DNA of 47,605 nt from an uncultured Lachnospiraceae bacterium (GTDB lineage: Bacteria > Bacillota > Clostridia > Lachnospirales > Lachnospiraceae): the NCBI GenBank assembly GCA_947631605.1, contig CANRMC010000003.1:1-47605 (forward strand). The letters are read 5' to 3'. The notes under the pieces were generated by a model. The model was given only the letters and a program-made list of their open reading frames with translations, was not told where the DNA came from and ran no database searches. Made by a program: the position numbers and the translations under genes. This document shows, in pieces, positions 7,343 to 16,961 of the stretch (positions are counted from its first letter, which is position 1; every line of letters starts with the position of its first letter).

Positions 7343-10300
7343 CTACAGGTTACGATCCTCTTTTTTCTTTAACAGCGCGGATGTATCCAGCGTCTGTGTT
7401 TCCTGTTTCTTTCCTGATTTCTTCTTTTTGTCTGATTTTCTTTCTTCCTTCTTTATCTCCGGTTTCACTGCTTCTATTTCATCCGTATTTCCGGTTTCCG
7501 CTATGACGTCTGCTTCCACCGGTTCTGTCTTAAGACGCCCCTTCCGTTTCGGAAGAGCCGGCACATACTGGAACCTCCGAAGCGCAACATCCAGAACAAA
7601 GAGAAGGATCAGCAGTATGAGTATCGGTTCCGTAAGATGAAATTTGCTTGCGGCGCTGCTTTTCATCTTTGTCCATATAGAATCTTCAAACGTGATCATC
7701 CGTCCGTATTCCTGAATAAAATGTTCAAAATTACCGGAATCCACGTCAAAACGGTATTCCGTTGAAAACTGCACGGCTGCGGCGGTCGTTATTGCATTTG
7801 TCACTTCGCCTTCATCGCTTTTTCTTACATTGATATTGTAAATACCGCTCTGATCCGCTGAAAGAACCGCTTCAAATTCTCCCGGCGCCGTACAGATCAG
7901 GTCGATCTCTCCTGAAGAGCCGTCCGGTCCCTGATAAACCGCCCCTACGGTTGTGGAATCCCCGAAATCCTCCGTATGGTAACGGATCACGGTCTGTCCC
8001 GCTTCATTTGTGACGTCTACGGAATCAGCGCCCGGTGAAATATTCCCCGCCGTATAATCAATGATCCGTTTCCATAAATGTGCGTAATCATCCGTTCCGG
8101 CATATGCCGCCGTCCATTCATTTGTTACATCTGTATTCCATGCCGCGGTCCTTCCTAATCCGTATTGCCATGTGGTAAGGATCGGATCGTCTTTATCCGA
8201 CGCTATGACAACCGTAGACGCCTGCTTTGGCGTGGCGGCAATATAACCGTAAATATTCGGCCACCCATCCGGAAATAAGCCCGTTGCAAGCTGATTGGAG
8301 GAAGCAACCATAAGCCCGAAATCCCCATTCTGGATATAGGTATCGCCGCTTAAAAATACTTCCTGTGCAAAAATCCTCGGTATATCCGTTGAAATATCGG
8401 AATAATAGTATCTGCCGTTACATTTTTCCGCCAGATCTTCCAGCAGCCTGGTATCGGAATAAGTACCGACTGCAACGGTGGAAAGAGTGATCCCCGCACC
8501 ATTCAGCTTATCGGTAAGGTCGTCAAAATCCGTCGTCTCTCCCATTCCATCCGTCAGCAAAATGATATGTTTGATCTTCGCATCACTCTTCAAAATTTCC
8601 TTATAGGCTTCCTGCAGCGCCGGTTTGATCGTTGTGCCGCCGCCGTCTCTTATGGTTTTTATCTTGTTCTTTATTTCTTCACGATCTGTTGCCTGTATGA
8701 TCGGCACCTGCCATGTATACGTATCGTCAAAGGTAAGTACGCCGACATAATCCGATTCCCGCAGATTATCTACGGCGCCGGTTGCCGCCTGAATGGCAAT
8801 ATCCAGATTCGTTACTACGCTGCCCGGCGAAACGGCGTCTAACATACTTCCGGAATGATCGATAACCATAACCATAGCCATAGACGGCGCTTCATTTACG
8901 CCCCGGAGCATCATATCCACAGGAAGTACATCCTCAATGACCGTATCCCGATAACCGCCCAGAGCAAAACTGTCCTCACCTCCGCAGCAGATGAAGCCGC
9001 AGCCATAATCCTTGACATATGGATCTAAGTTTTCAAGAAATTCCTTTGGCAGATCGTCTATATAAACATTTTCCAAAATGATACACCGGTATTTCAGCAT
9101 TTCCTCCAGCGTTTCCGGCGCGTTTACAGCGGATACGATATTAAAATCCGCTCCGGCTGCTGTAAGGACTGACCGGAAATTATTGCTATCCTCGTCCATT
9201 CCGGATATTACCAGTATCTTCGGCGCTGCTTCCACCATGGAATATACGCTGTAGGCATTGTTTTCTTCGCAGGTATCGCCCGGTGCGGTAACGGTCACCT
9301 GAAAACTTTCCATGCTGTCGTTCGTTACCGTCTGCTTAAAGACAAACTGATTCGTTCCCTTGTTCAGATGTACCGCTTTTGAAAGAACCTTACGGCTTCC
9401 GCTGACAAAGCTGATCTCCGCATCCGTATCGTAATTGCTGACGACAGTTACCGTCATGGAATATTCGTCATTCGGATGCAGGTAAGACGGCATTGTGACA
9501 TTTCCGATATAAGCATCCTCCGTTTCCTCATTTGTAAGAAGCACTGCATCCAGTTCGATCTCACCCGAAGAAACGGCAGCCGCCATACTGTCTATATTTC
9601 CGTTTGTTTCTTTTCCGTCTGTCAGAAGCACGATCCGGCCGGAACGGTCCGGTGGAATGAGCGCCATCGCCCGTCCCAGAGCTTCTTCAAAATTCGTGGC
9701 GTTGACATCCGGCTCCGTCATAAATTCAGTAAAGGAGTCTGACTCCGTAAGGAACTGCTCCACGCAGGAATCTTTTCCGAATGTCACGATACCATATTGA
9801 TTATTTTTCGGCATATCCGAAATTGATTTTTTGAGATAGTCCGAGATTTCCTCCACATGCGCTTTGTTGCTTTCCGAAAGATCCACGACAAAGACTGTTG
9901 CCTGTGCGCGGCTCCTCTTAGGAATGGAGATTCCGATCAACGCAAGGATCAAAAGCACGATCCCGCAGATTCGGAGGATCAGATAAAATCTGCCTTTATA
10001 TTTCATCTGATAAATATAGATCAGCCACTCGATAACAAGAAGAACAAGCGCTGCGACAAGCAGGAAATTCCTGAGATTCTTCCGTATCTTCACCTGTTTA
10101 TAAGCTTCGCTTTCCGTAACGCCCTCTGACATGATCCTGCCGTCCGATTCCTCGCCGCCGGAAAACCGCACCACATAATGCTCCGTCTTATCTCCCGCCG
10201 TTACTTCATAAAGTCCCGCTTTCTCCGTATCCGTCCGGATTTCCCGAATATCATACTCCGCCGAAGGATTCAGCAAAACGGTTTCTCCCGGATAATAGAT

Positions 10301-11824
10301 ATTCTGTGCCAGAATGGAGGTATCGGAAAGATAGCTGAGTACATTCGCTATAAAGACCGGAAATTCCGCCCGAAGCGGAAAATCAGACTCCCGCAGGTTG
10401 AATCCAAGCACAACCTCCTTTACACCGTCGTGCTCGCCGTAATAACCGATACACTTTCCTTCGGTTTCTATAAAGCTCTCCGCCCATTCCGGCGGATCAT
10501 AATAATAGGTTTCATTGACGCCGATCCGAAAATCAGAAAGCCCTGTAGTAAGGCTTCCCGTCGGCACATCCAGCATAATACCGTCCATAGAACCCGCCTT
10601 ATATTCCGTATCACCATGGATCAAAAAATAATTTACGGGCTCTGTATCTTGTTCCGTTTCCTGCTCCGATTTCCCGGTATGATCCGTCACTGCGGCACCC
10701 GAATCATAAATTGCGATCCGGTAATCACCGTCCGAAAGTACGTCATCCTTCTCCGCCTTTGCGATACTGTTTCCGGTAACGGCAGTATACGCCTTTTCAA
10801 TATAGGTATTTCCGTTTCCGATCAAAACCGCGGAGATATCCTCTCCGGCGTTTCTTACCGCATAAGAAATGTTATCTTCCGCAAGGCTGTCGGACGTCGT
10901 TTTCCCGTTTTTATCTTTCTCCGCAAAGGTTATGGCGGAAAGTTCGGCGCGGAGGGTATCCTGCTTCCAGTCCACTCCCTGAAAGAAACACATCCCTGTG
11001 CCGCTTTGCTCAATACTTACCTGTTTGGTGGCAAGCAGGGCGTCCCCTTCGTAAATGCTCACATCCATGGAAGCCTGTCCGTCGCTGTAATTCGTGATCC
11101 GGACCGCCACATCAAAGCCTTCCTCCGACTTTGCATACGATACATAATCCAGCGATACATTGGATACTTTTTCTCCAAAAACGGATATTTCCGCCTCAAA
11201 ATTTTCCGCGTACGGCTCTGCCGCTTTTGCGCCGCTTCCGTCCGTAAGCACGATCAGGTGCGGTCTTCTGCCATCTTCCCCGCTGTCGTAAATCGTCTGG
11301 AGCAGGCTTTGGGCGTCCGAGAGATTACCCGCCGCATCCCCGCAGGAAATATTCTGCAGGGCGCGTTTCACCCTTGTTTTATCCGATGAGTTTGAGAGAA
11401 CGAGTTTTGTTTTTCCGTCGCAGGTAAGCACGGTAAATGCAGTGCCGTCCGCCGCGTCCACATAGTCGCAGGCGGCCTCCACCGCTTCATAAAACCTAGT
11501 CTTTCCGGAACCCGCATCATGCTGCATACTGCCGCTGGTATCTAAGAGAAATACCACGTTTCCGCCGCTTTTTCCGTTGACACGGACAAAAGGCGCCATC
11601 AGCGCCAGGATCAGTAATAAAGCAATGAGGATCTGCACATACATCAGAATATTATGCACAAACTTCTCAAAAAAGGTTCTGGACTGCGTATTCCGGAATA
11701 ACCGTTCCCACAGCGCATTGGAAGAAATCTTCTTATCCTTCCCCTTTGGCTTTAACAGATATAAAATTACGATGATCGGTACCGCCGCAAGAAAAGCCAG
11801 CGGCCATAAACTGTTAAATATCAT
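7343..11824 (-). CDS. Giant membrane protein with three VWA domains (BatA-like plus second VWA membrane module)
   Basis: 1493 residues. The N-terminal BatA-type module has two membrane segments (about 7-25 and 57-80) and VWA1 with MIDAS 'LLDTSGSMQ' (about 93-103). Two further membrane segments lie at about 583-638, followed by VWA2 with 'VVDLSESN' (about 646). VWA3 has 'VIDHSGSM' (about 986) and 'IILLTDGMGET'. A last membrane segment is near 1400, then a Lys/Glu-rich cytoplasmic tail. The layout looks like two membrane VWA proteins, usually separate, fused end to end. The large loops between membrane segments would put the VWA domains on one face of the membrane. It overlaps the DUF58 stop by 11 bases and is last in the MoxR operon. 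Substrate or partner unknown. Confidence 0.85.
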   Translation of the reverse strand: MIFNSLWPLAFLAAVPIIVILYLLKPKGKDKKISSNALWERLFRNTQSRTFFEKFVHNILMYVQILIALLLILALMAPFVRVNGKSGGNVVFLLDTSGSMQHDAGSGKTRFYEAVEAACDYVDAADGTAFTVLTCDGKTKLVLSNSSDKTRVKRALQNISCGDAAGNLSDAQSLLQTIYDSGEDGRRPHLIVLTDGSGAKAAEPYAENFEAEISVFGEKVSNVSLDYVSYAKSEEGFDVAVRITNYSDGQASMDVSIYEGDALLATKQVSIEQSGTGMCFFQGVDWKQDTLRAELSAITFAEKDKNGKTTSDSLAEDNISYAVRNAGEDISAVLIGNGNTYIEKAYTAVTGNSIAKAEKDDVLSDGDYRIAIYDSGAAVTDHTGKSEQETEQDTEPVNYFLIHGDTEYKAGSMDGIMLDVPTGSLTTGLSDFRIGVNETYYYDPPEWAESFIETEGKCIGYYGEHDGVKEVVLGFNLRESDFPLRAEFPVFIANVLSYLSDTSILAQNIYYPGETVLLNPSAEYDIREIRTDTEKAGLYEVTAGDKTEHYVVRFSGGEESDGRIMSEGVTESEAYKQVKIRKNLRNFLLVAALVLLVIEWLIYIYQMKYKGRFYLILRICGIVLLILALIGISIPKRSRAQATVFVVDLSESNKAHVEEISDYLKKSISDMPKNNQYGIVTFGKDSCVEQFLTESDSFTEFMTEPDVNATNFEEALGRAMALIPPDRSGRIVLLTDGKETNGNIDSMAAAVSSGEIELDAVLLTNEETEDAYIGNVTMPSYLHPNDEYSMTVTVVSNYDTDAEISFVSGSRKVLSKAVHLNKGTNQFVFKQTVTNDSMESFQVTVTAPGDTCEENNAYSVYSMVEAAPKILVISGMDEDSNNFRSVLTAAGADFNIVSAVNAPETLEEMLKYRCIILENVYIDDLPKEFLENLDPYVKDYGCGFICCGGEDSFALGGYRDTVIEDVLPVDMMLRGVNEAPSMAMVMVIDHSGSMLDAVSPGSVVTNLDIAIQAATGAVDNLRESDYVGVLTFDDTYTWQVPIIQATDREEIKNKIKTIRDGGGTTIKPALQEAYKEILKSDAKIKHIILLTDGMGETTDFDDLTDKLNGAGITLSTVAVGTYSDTRLLEDLAEKCNGRYYYSDISTDIPRIFAQEVFLSGDTYIQNGDFGLMVASSNQLATGLFPDGWPNIYGYIAATPKQASTVVIASDKDDPILTTWQYGLGRTAAWNTDVTNEWTAAYAGTDDYAHLWKRIIDYTAGNISPGADSVDVTNEAGQTVIRYHTEDFGDSTTVGAVYQGPDGSSGEIDLICTAPGEFEAVLSADQSGIYNINVRKSDEGEVTNAITTAAAVQFSTEYRFDVDSGNFEHFIQEYGRMITFEDSIWTKMKSSAASKFHLTEPILILLILLFVLDVALRRFQYVPALPKRKGRLKTEPVEADVIAETGNTDEIEAVKPEIKKEERKSDKKKKSGKKQETQTLDTSALLKKKEDRNL

Positions 11825-12689
11825 AGATTGTCCTTAATTCATCAAACAATAGTTTATCAAATTCCACGCCTGTACTGCACATAACATATGTGCTCTGATA
11901 TCTCGCACAGCTTTGACGGATCCCGTTTATAAAACGGTTCAGCTCGTTTTTGTATGATTCTTCCGCTGTCCGGTCTACCGTTACTTTTAATTTCTTTTCC
12001 GTCTCCGAATCGATGAGATTCAAAGTTCCCATAAGATCGGTATTTAGTTCCTCCGCCGCTAAAACATGAAGCACTGCGGCCTTTTGTTTCCGATATTGCA
12101 GGAACCGTAACATTTTAGAAAAATCCTTCGTTCCCGAAATGATCGCTTCATCCAGAAAATCCGAAAGTAAAATCGTAAGTCCCGGATTTCCAAGTTTCAT
12201 CCGGAGAATTGCATTTTCACAGTCAATACTTCCGGAGAACTCTATCTGCTCCAGAAAAGAAAGAAGCCTTGCATATCCTTTCTTTCCTCCGGACACAGGA
12301 AACGGCCGCTCCATATGCTGCATATCATATAAAACGACTCGATCCATATTATTCAGCGCGATATAAGAAATGGCGGCAGCAAGCTCTATTGCAAGCTCAG
12401 ATTTCTTCTTTTCACCATAATCCATGGAAGCGCTCGTGTCGAGAAGAATACTGACCGCTGTTTCTTTTTCTTCCATATATTCTTTTATAAACAAGCGGTC
12501 CAGTCTGCCGTAAGCATTCCAGTCGATCCGCCTCAGATCGTCACCGGGCATATATTCGCGGAAATCCGAAAACTCCGCCGAACTACCCTTCTGGACGGAT
12601 TTCCGGTTACCCGCCATATTCATGCTGCTCTTATACCCCATGGCAAGCCTGAGGCGGGCCAGCCTGTCATAAAATCCGGAATCAAACAT
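11814..12689 (-). CDS. DUF58 domain protein (MoxR-associated, VWA-like)
   Basis: 291 residues with the DUF58 signature 'REYMPGDDLRRIDWNAYGRLDRLFIKEY' and a VWA-like strand 'VSILLDTSASMDYG' that keeps DxSxS metal-binding residues. No membrane segment is seen, so it is probably cytoplasmic. DUF58 proteins almost always accompany MoxR ATPases and membrane VWA proteins. The pattern repeats here: MoxR ends 12 bases upstream and the triple-VWA gene overlaps its end. AGGAG lies about 10 bases upstream of the ATG. Inferred role: adaptor between the AAA+ ATPase and the VWA target; the biochemical activity is not established. Confidence 0.92.
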   Translation of the reverse strand: MFDSGFYDRLARLRLAMGYKSSMNMAGNRKSVQKGSSAEFSDFREYMPGDDLRRIDWNAYGRLDRLFIKEYMEEKETAVSILLDTSASMDYGEKKKSELAIELAAAISYIALNNMDRVVLYDMQHMERPFPVSGGKKGYARLLSFLEQIEFSGSIDCENAILRMKLGNPGLTILLSDFLDEAIISGTKDFSKMLRFLQYRKQKAAVLHVLAAEELNTDLMGTLNLIDSETEKKLKVTVDRTAEESYKNELNRFINGIRQSCARYQSTYVMCSTGVEFDKLLFDELRTIYDI

Positions 12690-12701
12690 AAAGCCAAACT
12701 C

Positions 12702-13658
12702 CTATCTTTCCACCGTCTGCCTGCAGTCGGCAAGGATCTTTGAAATGATCGAATCACAGGAAACACTGTCGGAAACGGCGTCAAAGCTTACGATCAGCCT
12801 GTGCCGCAGCGCCGGATATGCCACAGCAGCTACATCCTCAAAAGACACGTTCCATCTGCCTTCCATAAACGCTCTTGCGCGCGCCGCCCGGACGATCGCC
12901 TGCGCCGCTCTCGGACTTGCTCCCTCCCGGATATACCGGTTTTCTCCATGGGTTGCGATCACGATATTCAAAATATATTCCATCACCGCATCCGCGATCG
13001 GAATCGTACTTACCAGTTCCCGCACCGTAAGAAGCTCGGAACCGTCCATAACGGCCTGAATCTCCGGTTCTCCGGTTCCTTCCGTAAGACCGATGATCCC
13101 TTTCAGCTCTTCTTTGGTCGGGAAATTCACCAGAATCTTAAACATAAACCGGTCAAGCTGCGCCTCCGGAAGCGGATAGGTTCCCTCATTTTCAATCGGG
13201 TTCTGCGTCGCCAGAACAAGGAACGGCTCCTGCAAAAGATAACTGTCCGTTCCCACTGTTACAGTATGCTCCTGCATGGCTTCCAAGAGGGCGGACTGGG
13301 TTTTCGGCGTCGCCCGGTTGATCTCATCCGCAAGAACCAGATTTGCAAAGATCGGTCCCGGATTGAACCGGAAGTCATTGCCGTTTTCTCCCTTTACGAT
13401 AATATTCGTACCGGTTACGTCGCTTGGCATAAGATCCGGCGTAAACTGAATCCGCTTAAAAGAAAGCTGAAACACACGGCTTACGGTACTGACAAGTTTC
13501 GTCTTGCCCAATCCCGGCATACCCTCCAAAAGCACGTTGCCGCCGGTAAGCATTGCAAGCATCACCTGTCTTACAATTTCCTTCTGTCCAATGATCCCCT
13601 TTCCGATCTCCGCTTCGCACATAGCGATCTTCTGCTGCCAGACTTCATAATCATTCAT
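12702..13658 (-). CDS. MoxR-family AAA+ ATPase
   Basis: 318 residues. Walker A is 'LLEGMPGLGKTKLVSTVS', Walker B 'NLVLADEINRATPKTQSALLEAMQE', and the sensor region 'LVLATQNPIENEGTYPLPEAQLDRFMFK' is diagnostic of MoxR. MoxR proteins are chaperone-like ATPases that act with VWA-domain proteins to mature or insert cofactors into protein complexes. It lies between a Gly/Asn-rich membrane protein gene and the DUF58 gene. The ribosome binding site is weak (a GGCGGGAAT-type purine stretch), so translational coupling to the gene 21 bases upstream is possible. Confidence 0.95.
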   Translation of the reverse strand: MNDYEVWQQKIAMCEAEIGKGIIGQKEIVRQVMLAMLTGGNVLLEGMPGLGKTKLVSTVSRVFQLSFKRIQFTPDLMPSDVTGTNIIVKGENGNDFRFNPGPIFANLVLADEINRATPKTQSALLEAMQEHTVTVGTDSYLLQEPFLVLATQNPIENEGTYPLPEAQLDRFMFKILVNFPTKEELKGIIGLTEGTGEPEIQAVMDGSELLTVRELVSTIPIADAVMEYILNIVIATHGENRYIREGASPRAAQAIVRAARARAFMEGRWNVSFEDVAAVAYPALRHRLIVSFDAVSDSVSCDSIISKILADCRQTVER

Positions 13659-13679
13659 AGTTTCTATTCCCGCCTTCCT

Positions 13680-15137
13680 CTATTCATTAAAGCTTCCGAA
13701 ATATTCCTTGATCACATCTTCCATCCCGCTTGGATATTTCCCCTGTTGAATACCCTCGTAGGCGTTTTGTGAGTAACTTCCGATCACGGAATCATAAGAT
13801 ACATGGTTTCCTTCCCATGCAAGTCCGTTCTGTGTATGGTAATACTGGGATTCGTCGGAATCTCCTGCCTGACCGGTGAGATTATCGTCATTTCCGTAAT
13901 TATTCGGAACACTTACATAATCATGCGGCGTATTACCGCCGGAGCCATGACCGGCTCCGTTTCCGGCACCGCCGTCTCCTCCGCCGTTTCCGTTTCCTTC
14001 GCCGCTTCCTTCTCCTTCGCCGTTTCCGTTTCCTTCGCCGTTTCCGTTTCCTTCACCATTTCCGTTTCCTTCGCCGCTTCCGTTTCCATTACCATTTCCG
14101 TCATTGCCGTTTCCATTATTGTTTCCGCCATTTCCGTTCTGACCATTATTGCCGTTTCCGGAATTGCCGTTATTTCCATTTTCATTATTTCCTGCGTTTC
14201 CGTTCTGACCGCCGTTTCCGTTCTCATTTCCGGACGGATTATTTCCGTTCTGACTGCCGCCGGAATTTCCGTTCTGACCGCCCGAAGCGTTCTGGCTTCC
14301 GGACGGGGTATGGCTCATCATCGTTCCCGCCGCCTGCTGCATGGCGTTTCCGGCGCCGCTCTCCCCCGCCGGGTTGTTCTGCGCCGCATTTTCCGCCATC
14401 TGATTCAGATTGCCTGCCATTTCCTCATATTTGTATTCCAGTTTCTCCTGCGCCTGCTGCAGGGCTTCCATGGACTCCGCCTGATCATACTCTGTAATGG
14501 AAGCATTCAGGGAATCGATCATATTCTGGATCTCTGCCTGCTGATCCGGACTGAGTTCGTTCATATCCACTTCCTCAAGTTCCTCGATCACTTCCTGAAT
14601 CTCATCCTGCTTCTCCTTTGCCAGTTCGTGGATCTCGTGCTGTTCTTTCGCAAGAAGCTTGACCGGAGACGGAATGAAGATCATGGCGATCATAAGAACA
14701 AGCCCGCCTGCCAGAATAAAAAGCACCTTCCGATCCGGACAAAGCCTGATCTTTACGTCATCCTGCCGTTTCTTCAAAATCCCCGCCGCGTTTCTTCTCT
14801 GACATTCAAAGACCGCATCCTTCTTTTTACGGTTTTCATATGCGGTAATTATACGCTCCTTAAATCCAAAGGAATCAATGCAAAGCGCCGCAGCCTCCAT
14901 TCCGTACCGTTTCATGATCCCCATAACAAGTCCTGTCAAAAGTCCGGTTAAGACGGCAAGCGCCGCGCATAGATTTACATAATAAAACGGAAAGAAGAAG
15001 GCTATGCCCTCCAGCAAAATGCCGGCTCCGCAGCCAATGATCGTGCCCCTTGCCGCATAGTCCAGTATACGGGAGGTATTCATTCTGGCTCTGCATTTCG
15101 TTATGAAATTTATGATAAATTTCATATGGTCTTCCAT
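13680..15137 (-). CDS. Membrane protein with coiled coil and long Gly/Asn/Glu-rich repeat tract
   Basis: 485 residues from ATG 15137, which has AAGGAG upstream; the longer ORF start would lie inside the permease gene. Two N-terminal membrane segments, a cytoplasmic patch, a third membrane segment (about 145-165, 'VLFILAGGLVLMIAMIFIP'), then a Glu/Gln-rich predicted coiled coil ('EVIEELEEVDMNELSPDQQAEI'). About 130 residues of Gln/Asn/Gly/Glu repeats (GNGEGNGNGE type) follow, ending in a conserved-looking tail ('GMEDVIKEYFGSFNE'). The repeat DNA is built on an 18-bp unit and is probably length-variable. I do not recognise the family. Its place in the MoxR operon suggests an envelope scaffold or substrate. 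Confidence 0.75.
   Translation of the reverse strand: MEDHMKFIINFITKCRARMNTSRILDYAARGTIIGCGAGILLEGIAFFFPFYYVNLCAALAVLTGLLTGLVMGIMKRYGMEAAALCIDSFGFKERIITAYENRKKKDAVFECQRRNAAGILKKRQDDVKIRLCPDRKVLFILAGGLVLMIAMIFIPSPVKLLAKEQHEIHELAKEKQDEIQEVIEELEEVDMNELSPDQQAEIQNMIDSLNASITEYDQAESMEALQQAQEKLEYKYEEMAGNLNQMAENAAQNNPAGESGAGNAMQQAAGTMMSHTPSGSQNASGGQNGNSGGSQNGNNPSGNENGNGGQNGNAGNNENGNNGNSGNGNNGQNGNGGNNNGNGNDGNGNGNGSGEGNGNGEGNGNGEGNGNGEGEGSGEGNGNGGGDGGAGNGAGHGSGGNTPHDYVSVPNNYGNDDNLTGQAGDSDESQYYHTQNGLAWEGNHVSYDSVIGSYSQNAYEGIQQGKYPSGMEDVIKEYFGSFNE
13970..14290. repeat. Low-complexity tandem repeat region inside the Gly/Asn-rich protein gene
   Basis: The + strand is dominated by CCGTTTCCGTTTCCTTCG-like units of 6, 12 and 18 bp, encoding Gly-Asn and Gly-Glu runs on the minus strand. 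All units are multiples of three, so slippage would change length without frameshift. Confidence 0.85.
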
Positions 15138-15148
15138 AAAAACACTCC

Positions 15149-16027
15149 TTATTTTTTCCTTCCATGCAGCGGATTGATCCTTCTTGCGGACCAGAGCATG
15201 AAAAGGAGCGTAATACCGAGGATCACAAATCCGGACACAAACATCCATGTTCCCCCTCTGGCTAACAGACCTGTGAACGGTCCCACGTAACTATTTAGCA
15301 TCTGATTCATCAGGCTGTCTTCAAAACTTCCGGTAATTACCCATGTATAGAATTCTTCAAAGAACATAACCGGATTTATAAGAAGAAGCAGCGGAAAATC
15401 ATACATGGAAGAACCTCTTGTAACCATATCTGCAACCACCATCGGTATAAAGGTCAGAGCATAAATAACAAAATTGATCGCATAAGAAAGTATGATAGCC
15501 GTTATCGACTTCCTGCATATAGTGGAAGATAAAATACCGATACTCCCCGCAAAACATGCATAAAGCGTAACCGCGATCAGAAAATAAAACAGGGTAAGCC
15601 AGCTCATACCGCCGTATATAAAAGCGATAGACATGAGCGGAATACTTGCCAGAACAAAAAGCAGCACACGTGAAACGGCAGAAAATAATTTTCCTGCTAT
15701 GATCGCAAACGGCGTCATGCTGGTAGTCAACATAATATCAAATGTCTGTCGTTCTTTCTCTCCGGAAATGGAGGACGCCGTCATGATCGGAATGATAAGT
15801 CCCACGATCACAATCTGCGCGATCGAAAGGATTGGAAAAAGGGTTACCAGTCTGCTGTAATAATTCTCGGCATCATAGAAGGACGTTGATAAATTCTCAA
15901 AGATATTCAGAGAAAAGATCAGGATAAGAAGCATGATCCCTTCATAAGCGGTAATCCCCCAAGAAAGCCGCATGCTTCTTGATGTAACCTTCAGGTCTTT
16001 TTTCAGGATCGGATTTCCTTTAAGCAT
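15149..16027 (-). CDS. ABC-2 type transporter permease
   Basis: 292 residues with six likely membrane segments. The N-terminus 'NPILKKDLKVTSRSMRLSWGI' and the central 'SSISGEKERQTFDIMLTTSM' are typical of ABC-2/NosY-type permeases (the 'GEKERGT' coupling motif). ATG 16027 has GGAGG 8 bases upstream and overlaps the ATPase stop by 8 bases; the listed upstream start is inside the ATPase gene. It forms an ABC transporter with the adjacent ATPase. The substrate is unknown; pairing with a GldG-like protein resembles GldA-GldF-GldG sets. Confidence 0.88.
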   Translation of the reverse strand: MLKGNPILKKDLKVTSRSMRLSWGITAYEGIMLLILIFSLNIFENLSTSFYDAENYYSRLVTLFPILSIAQIVIVGLIIPIMTASSISGEKERQTFDIMLTTSMTPFAIIAGKLFSAVSRVLLFVLASIPLMSIAFIYGGMSWLTLFYFLIAVTLYACFAGSIGILSSTICRKSITAIILSYAINFVIYALTFIPMVVADMVTRGSSMYDFPLLLLINPVMFFEEFYTWVITGSFEDSLMNQMLNSYVGPFTGLLARGGTWMFVSGFVILGITLLFMLWSARRINPLHGRKK

Positions 16028-16949
16028 TCTCTTCACCTCCCGTAAGCTGCATGAACAAAGATTCCAGATTTCCTTCTTCCCTGTTGAAACCGGAAAGAAC
16101 CGCGCCATTATAGATCATCTGTCCGATCATGCCGGATATTTCTTCATCACTGCAGTTGCATACGATCGTCAGCTCATGTTCCATAACAGACTGGATCTGT
16201 ACGCCTGCAAATTCCTGAACCGTCCGGACTGCAACATCCATATTTGCCTTCACCGACACATGAATCTTATTTCCGTTGCCAAGCTGCATCATGATATCTT
16301 CCATACGGCCGGCAGTGATCAGGCGTCCGTGATTCATGATCCCGATACTGTTACACATTTCCGAGAGTTCGGAGAGAATATGGGAACTGATGATAATGGT
16401 CTTTCCCATCTGGTTCAGATTCATAAGAAGTTCTTTCATCTCCACCCTCGCCCTCGGATCCAGACCGGAGCTTGGTTCGTCCAAAATGAGAAGCGTCGGA
16501 TTGTGCAGCAGGGCTCTTGCCACGCACAGTCTCTGCTTCATGCCGCGGGACAGACTGTCCACATAGACATCTTTCTTATCCCTCAGATTCACAAGATCCA
16601 GAAGGTCGTCGGAGAGGTTCTCGATATCTCTCGTATACATGCCGTACATGGATCCGTAAAATTCCATATATTCTTTTACTTTCAGATTGTCATATACGCC
16701 GAAGAAATCCGGAACATACCCGATACATTTTTTAATCTCCCGATAATCGTCCGACGCGGGGATCCCATTGATCTGAATACTTCCCGCTGTCGCCTTCAAA
16801 AGTCCGCAGACGATCCGGATCGTCGTCGTCTTTCCGGCGCCGTTCGGTCCCACAAACCCAAACAGATCTCCCTTCGGAATATGGAGCGTAAGCCCCGATA
16901 CGGCTTGAAACGAACCATAGTTTTTATATAAATTCGTTATATATAACAT
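16020..16949 (-). CDS. ABC transporter ATP-binding protein (GldA/CcmA/NatA-like)
   Basis: 309 residues with Walker A 'GFVGPNGAGKTTTIRIVCGL', signature 'DSLSRGMKQRLCVARALLHNP', Walker B 'LLILDEPSSGLDPRARVEMK' and the H-loop 'IIISSHILSELSEMCNSIGIM'. The C-terminal 80 residues form the extra domain common to ABC-2 exporters. GGAGG is upstream of ATG 16949. It pairs with the permease encoded next and is preceded by the GldG-like gene 12 bases upstream. It powers export or mechanical work of an unknown substrate. Confidence 0.95.
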   Translation of the reverse strand: MLYITNLYKNYGSFQAVSGLTLHIPKGDLFGFVGPNGAGKTTTIRIVCGLLKATAGSIQINGIPASDDYREIKKCIGYVPDFFGVYDNLKVKEYMEFYGSMYGMYTRDIENLSDDLLDLVNLRDKKDVYVDSLSRGMKQRLCVARALLHNPTLLILDEPSSGLDPRARVEMKELLMNLNQMGKTIIISSHILSELSEMCNSIGIMNHGRLITAGRMEDIMMQLGNGNKIHVSVKANMDVAVRTVQEFAGVQIQSVMEHELTIVCNCSDEEISGMIGQMIYNGAVLSGFNREEGNLESLFMQLTGGEENA

Positions 16950-16961
16950 ATCGCTCCTCCT

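Noticed and set aside
10178-11389. Plus-strand ORF of 403 residues
   Set aside because: It is antisense to the triple-VWA gene, has no ribosome binding site and has the Arg/Ile/Phe-rich composition of a shadow frame.
12801-13772. Plus-strand ORF of 323 residues
   Set aside because: Antisense to the MoxR gene, with no recognisable domain.
13803-14951. Plus-strand ORF of 382 residues rich in Ser/Val/Ile
   Set aside because: It is the antisense of the Gly/Asn repeat tract; repeat DNA keeps several frames open.
15972-16931. Plus-strand ORF of 319 residues
   Set aside because: Antisense to the ABC ATPase gene; composition of a shadow frame.
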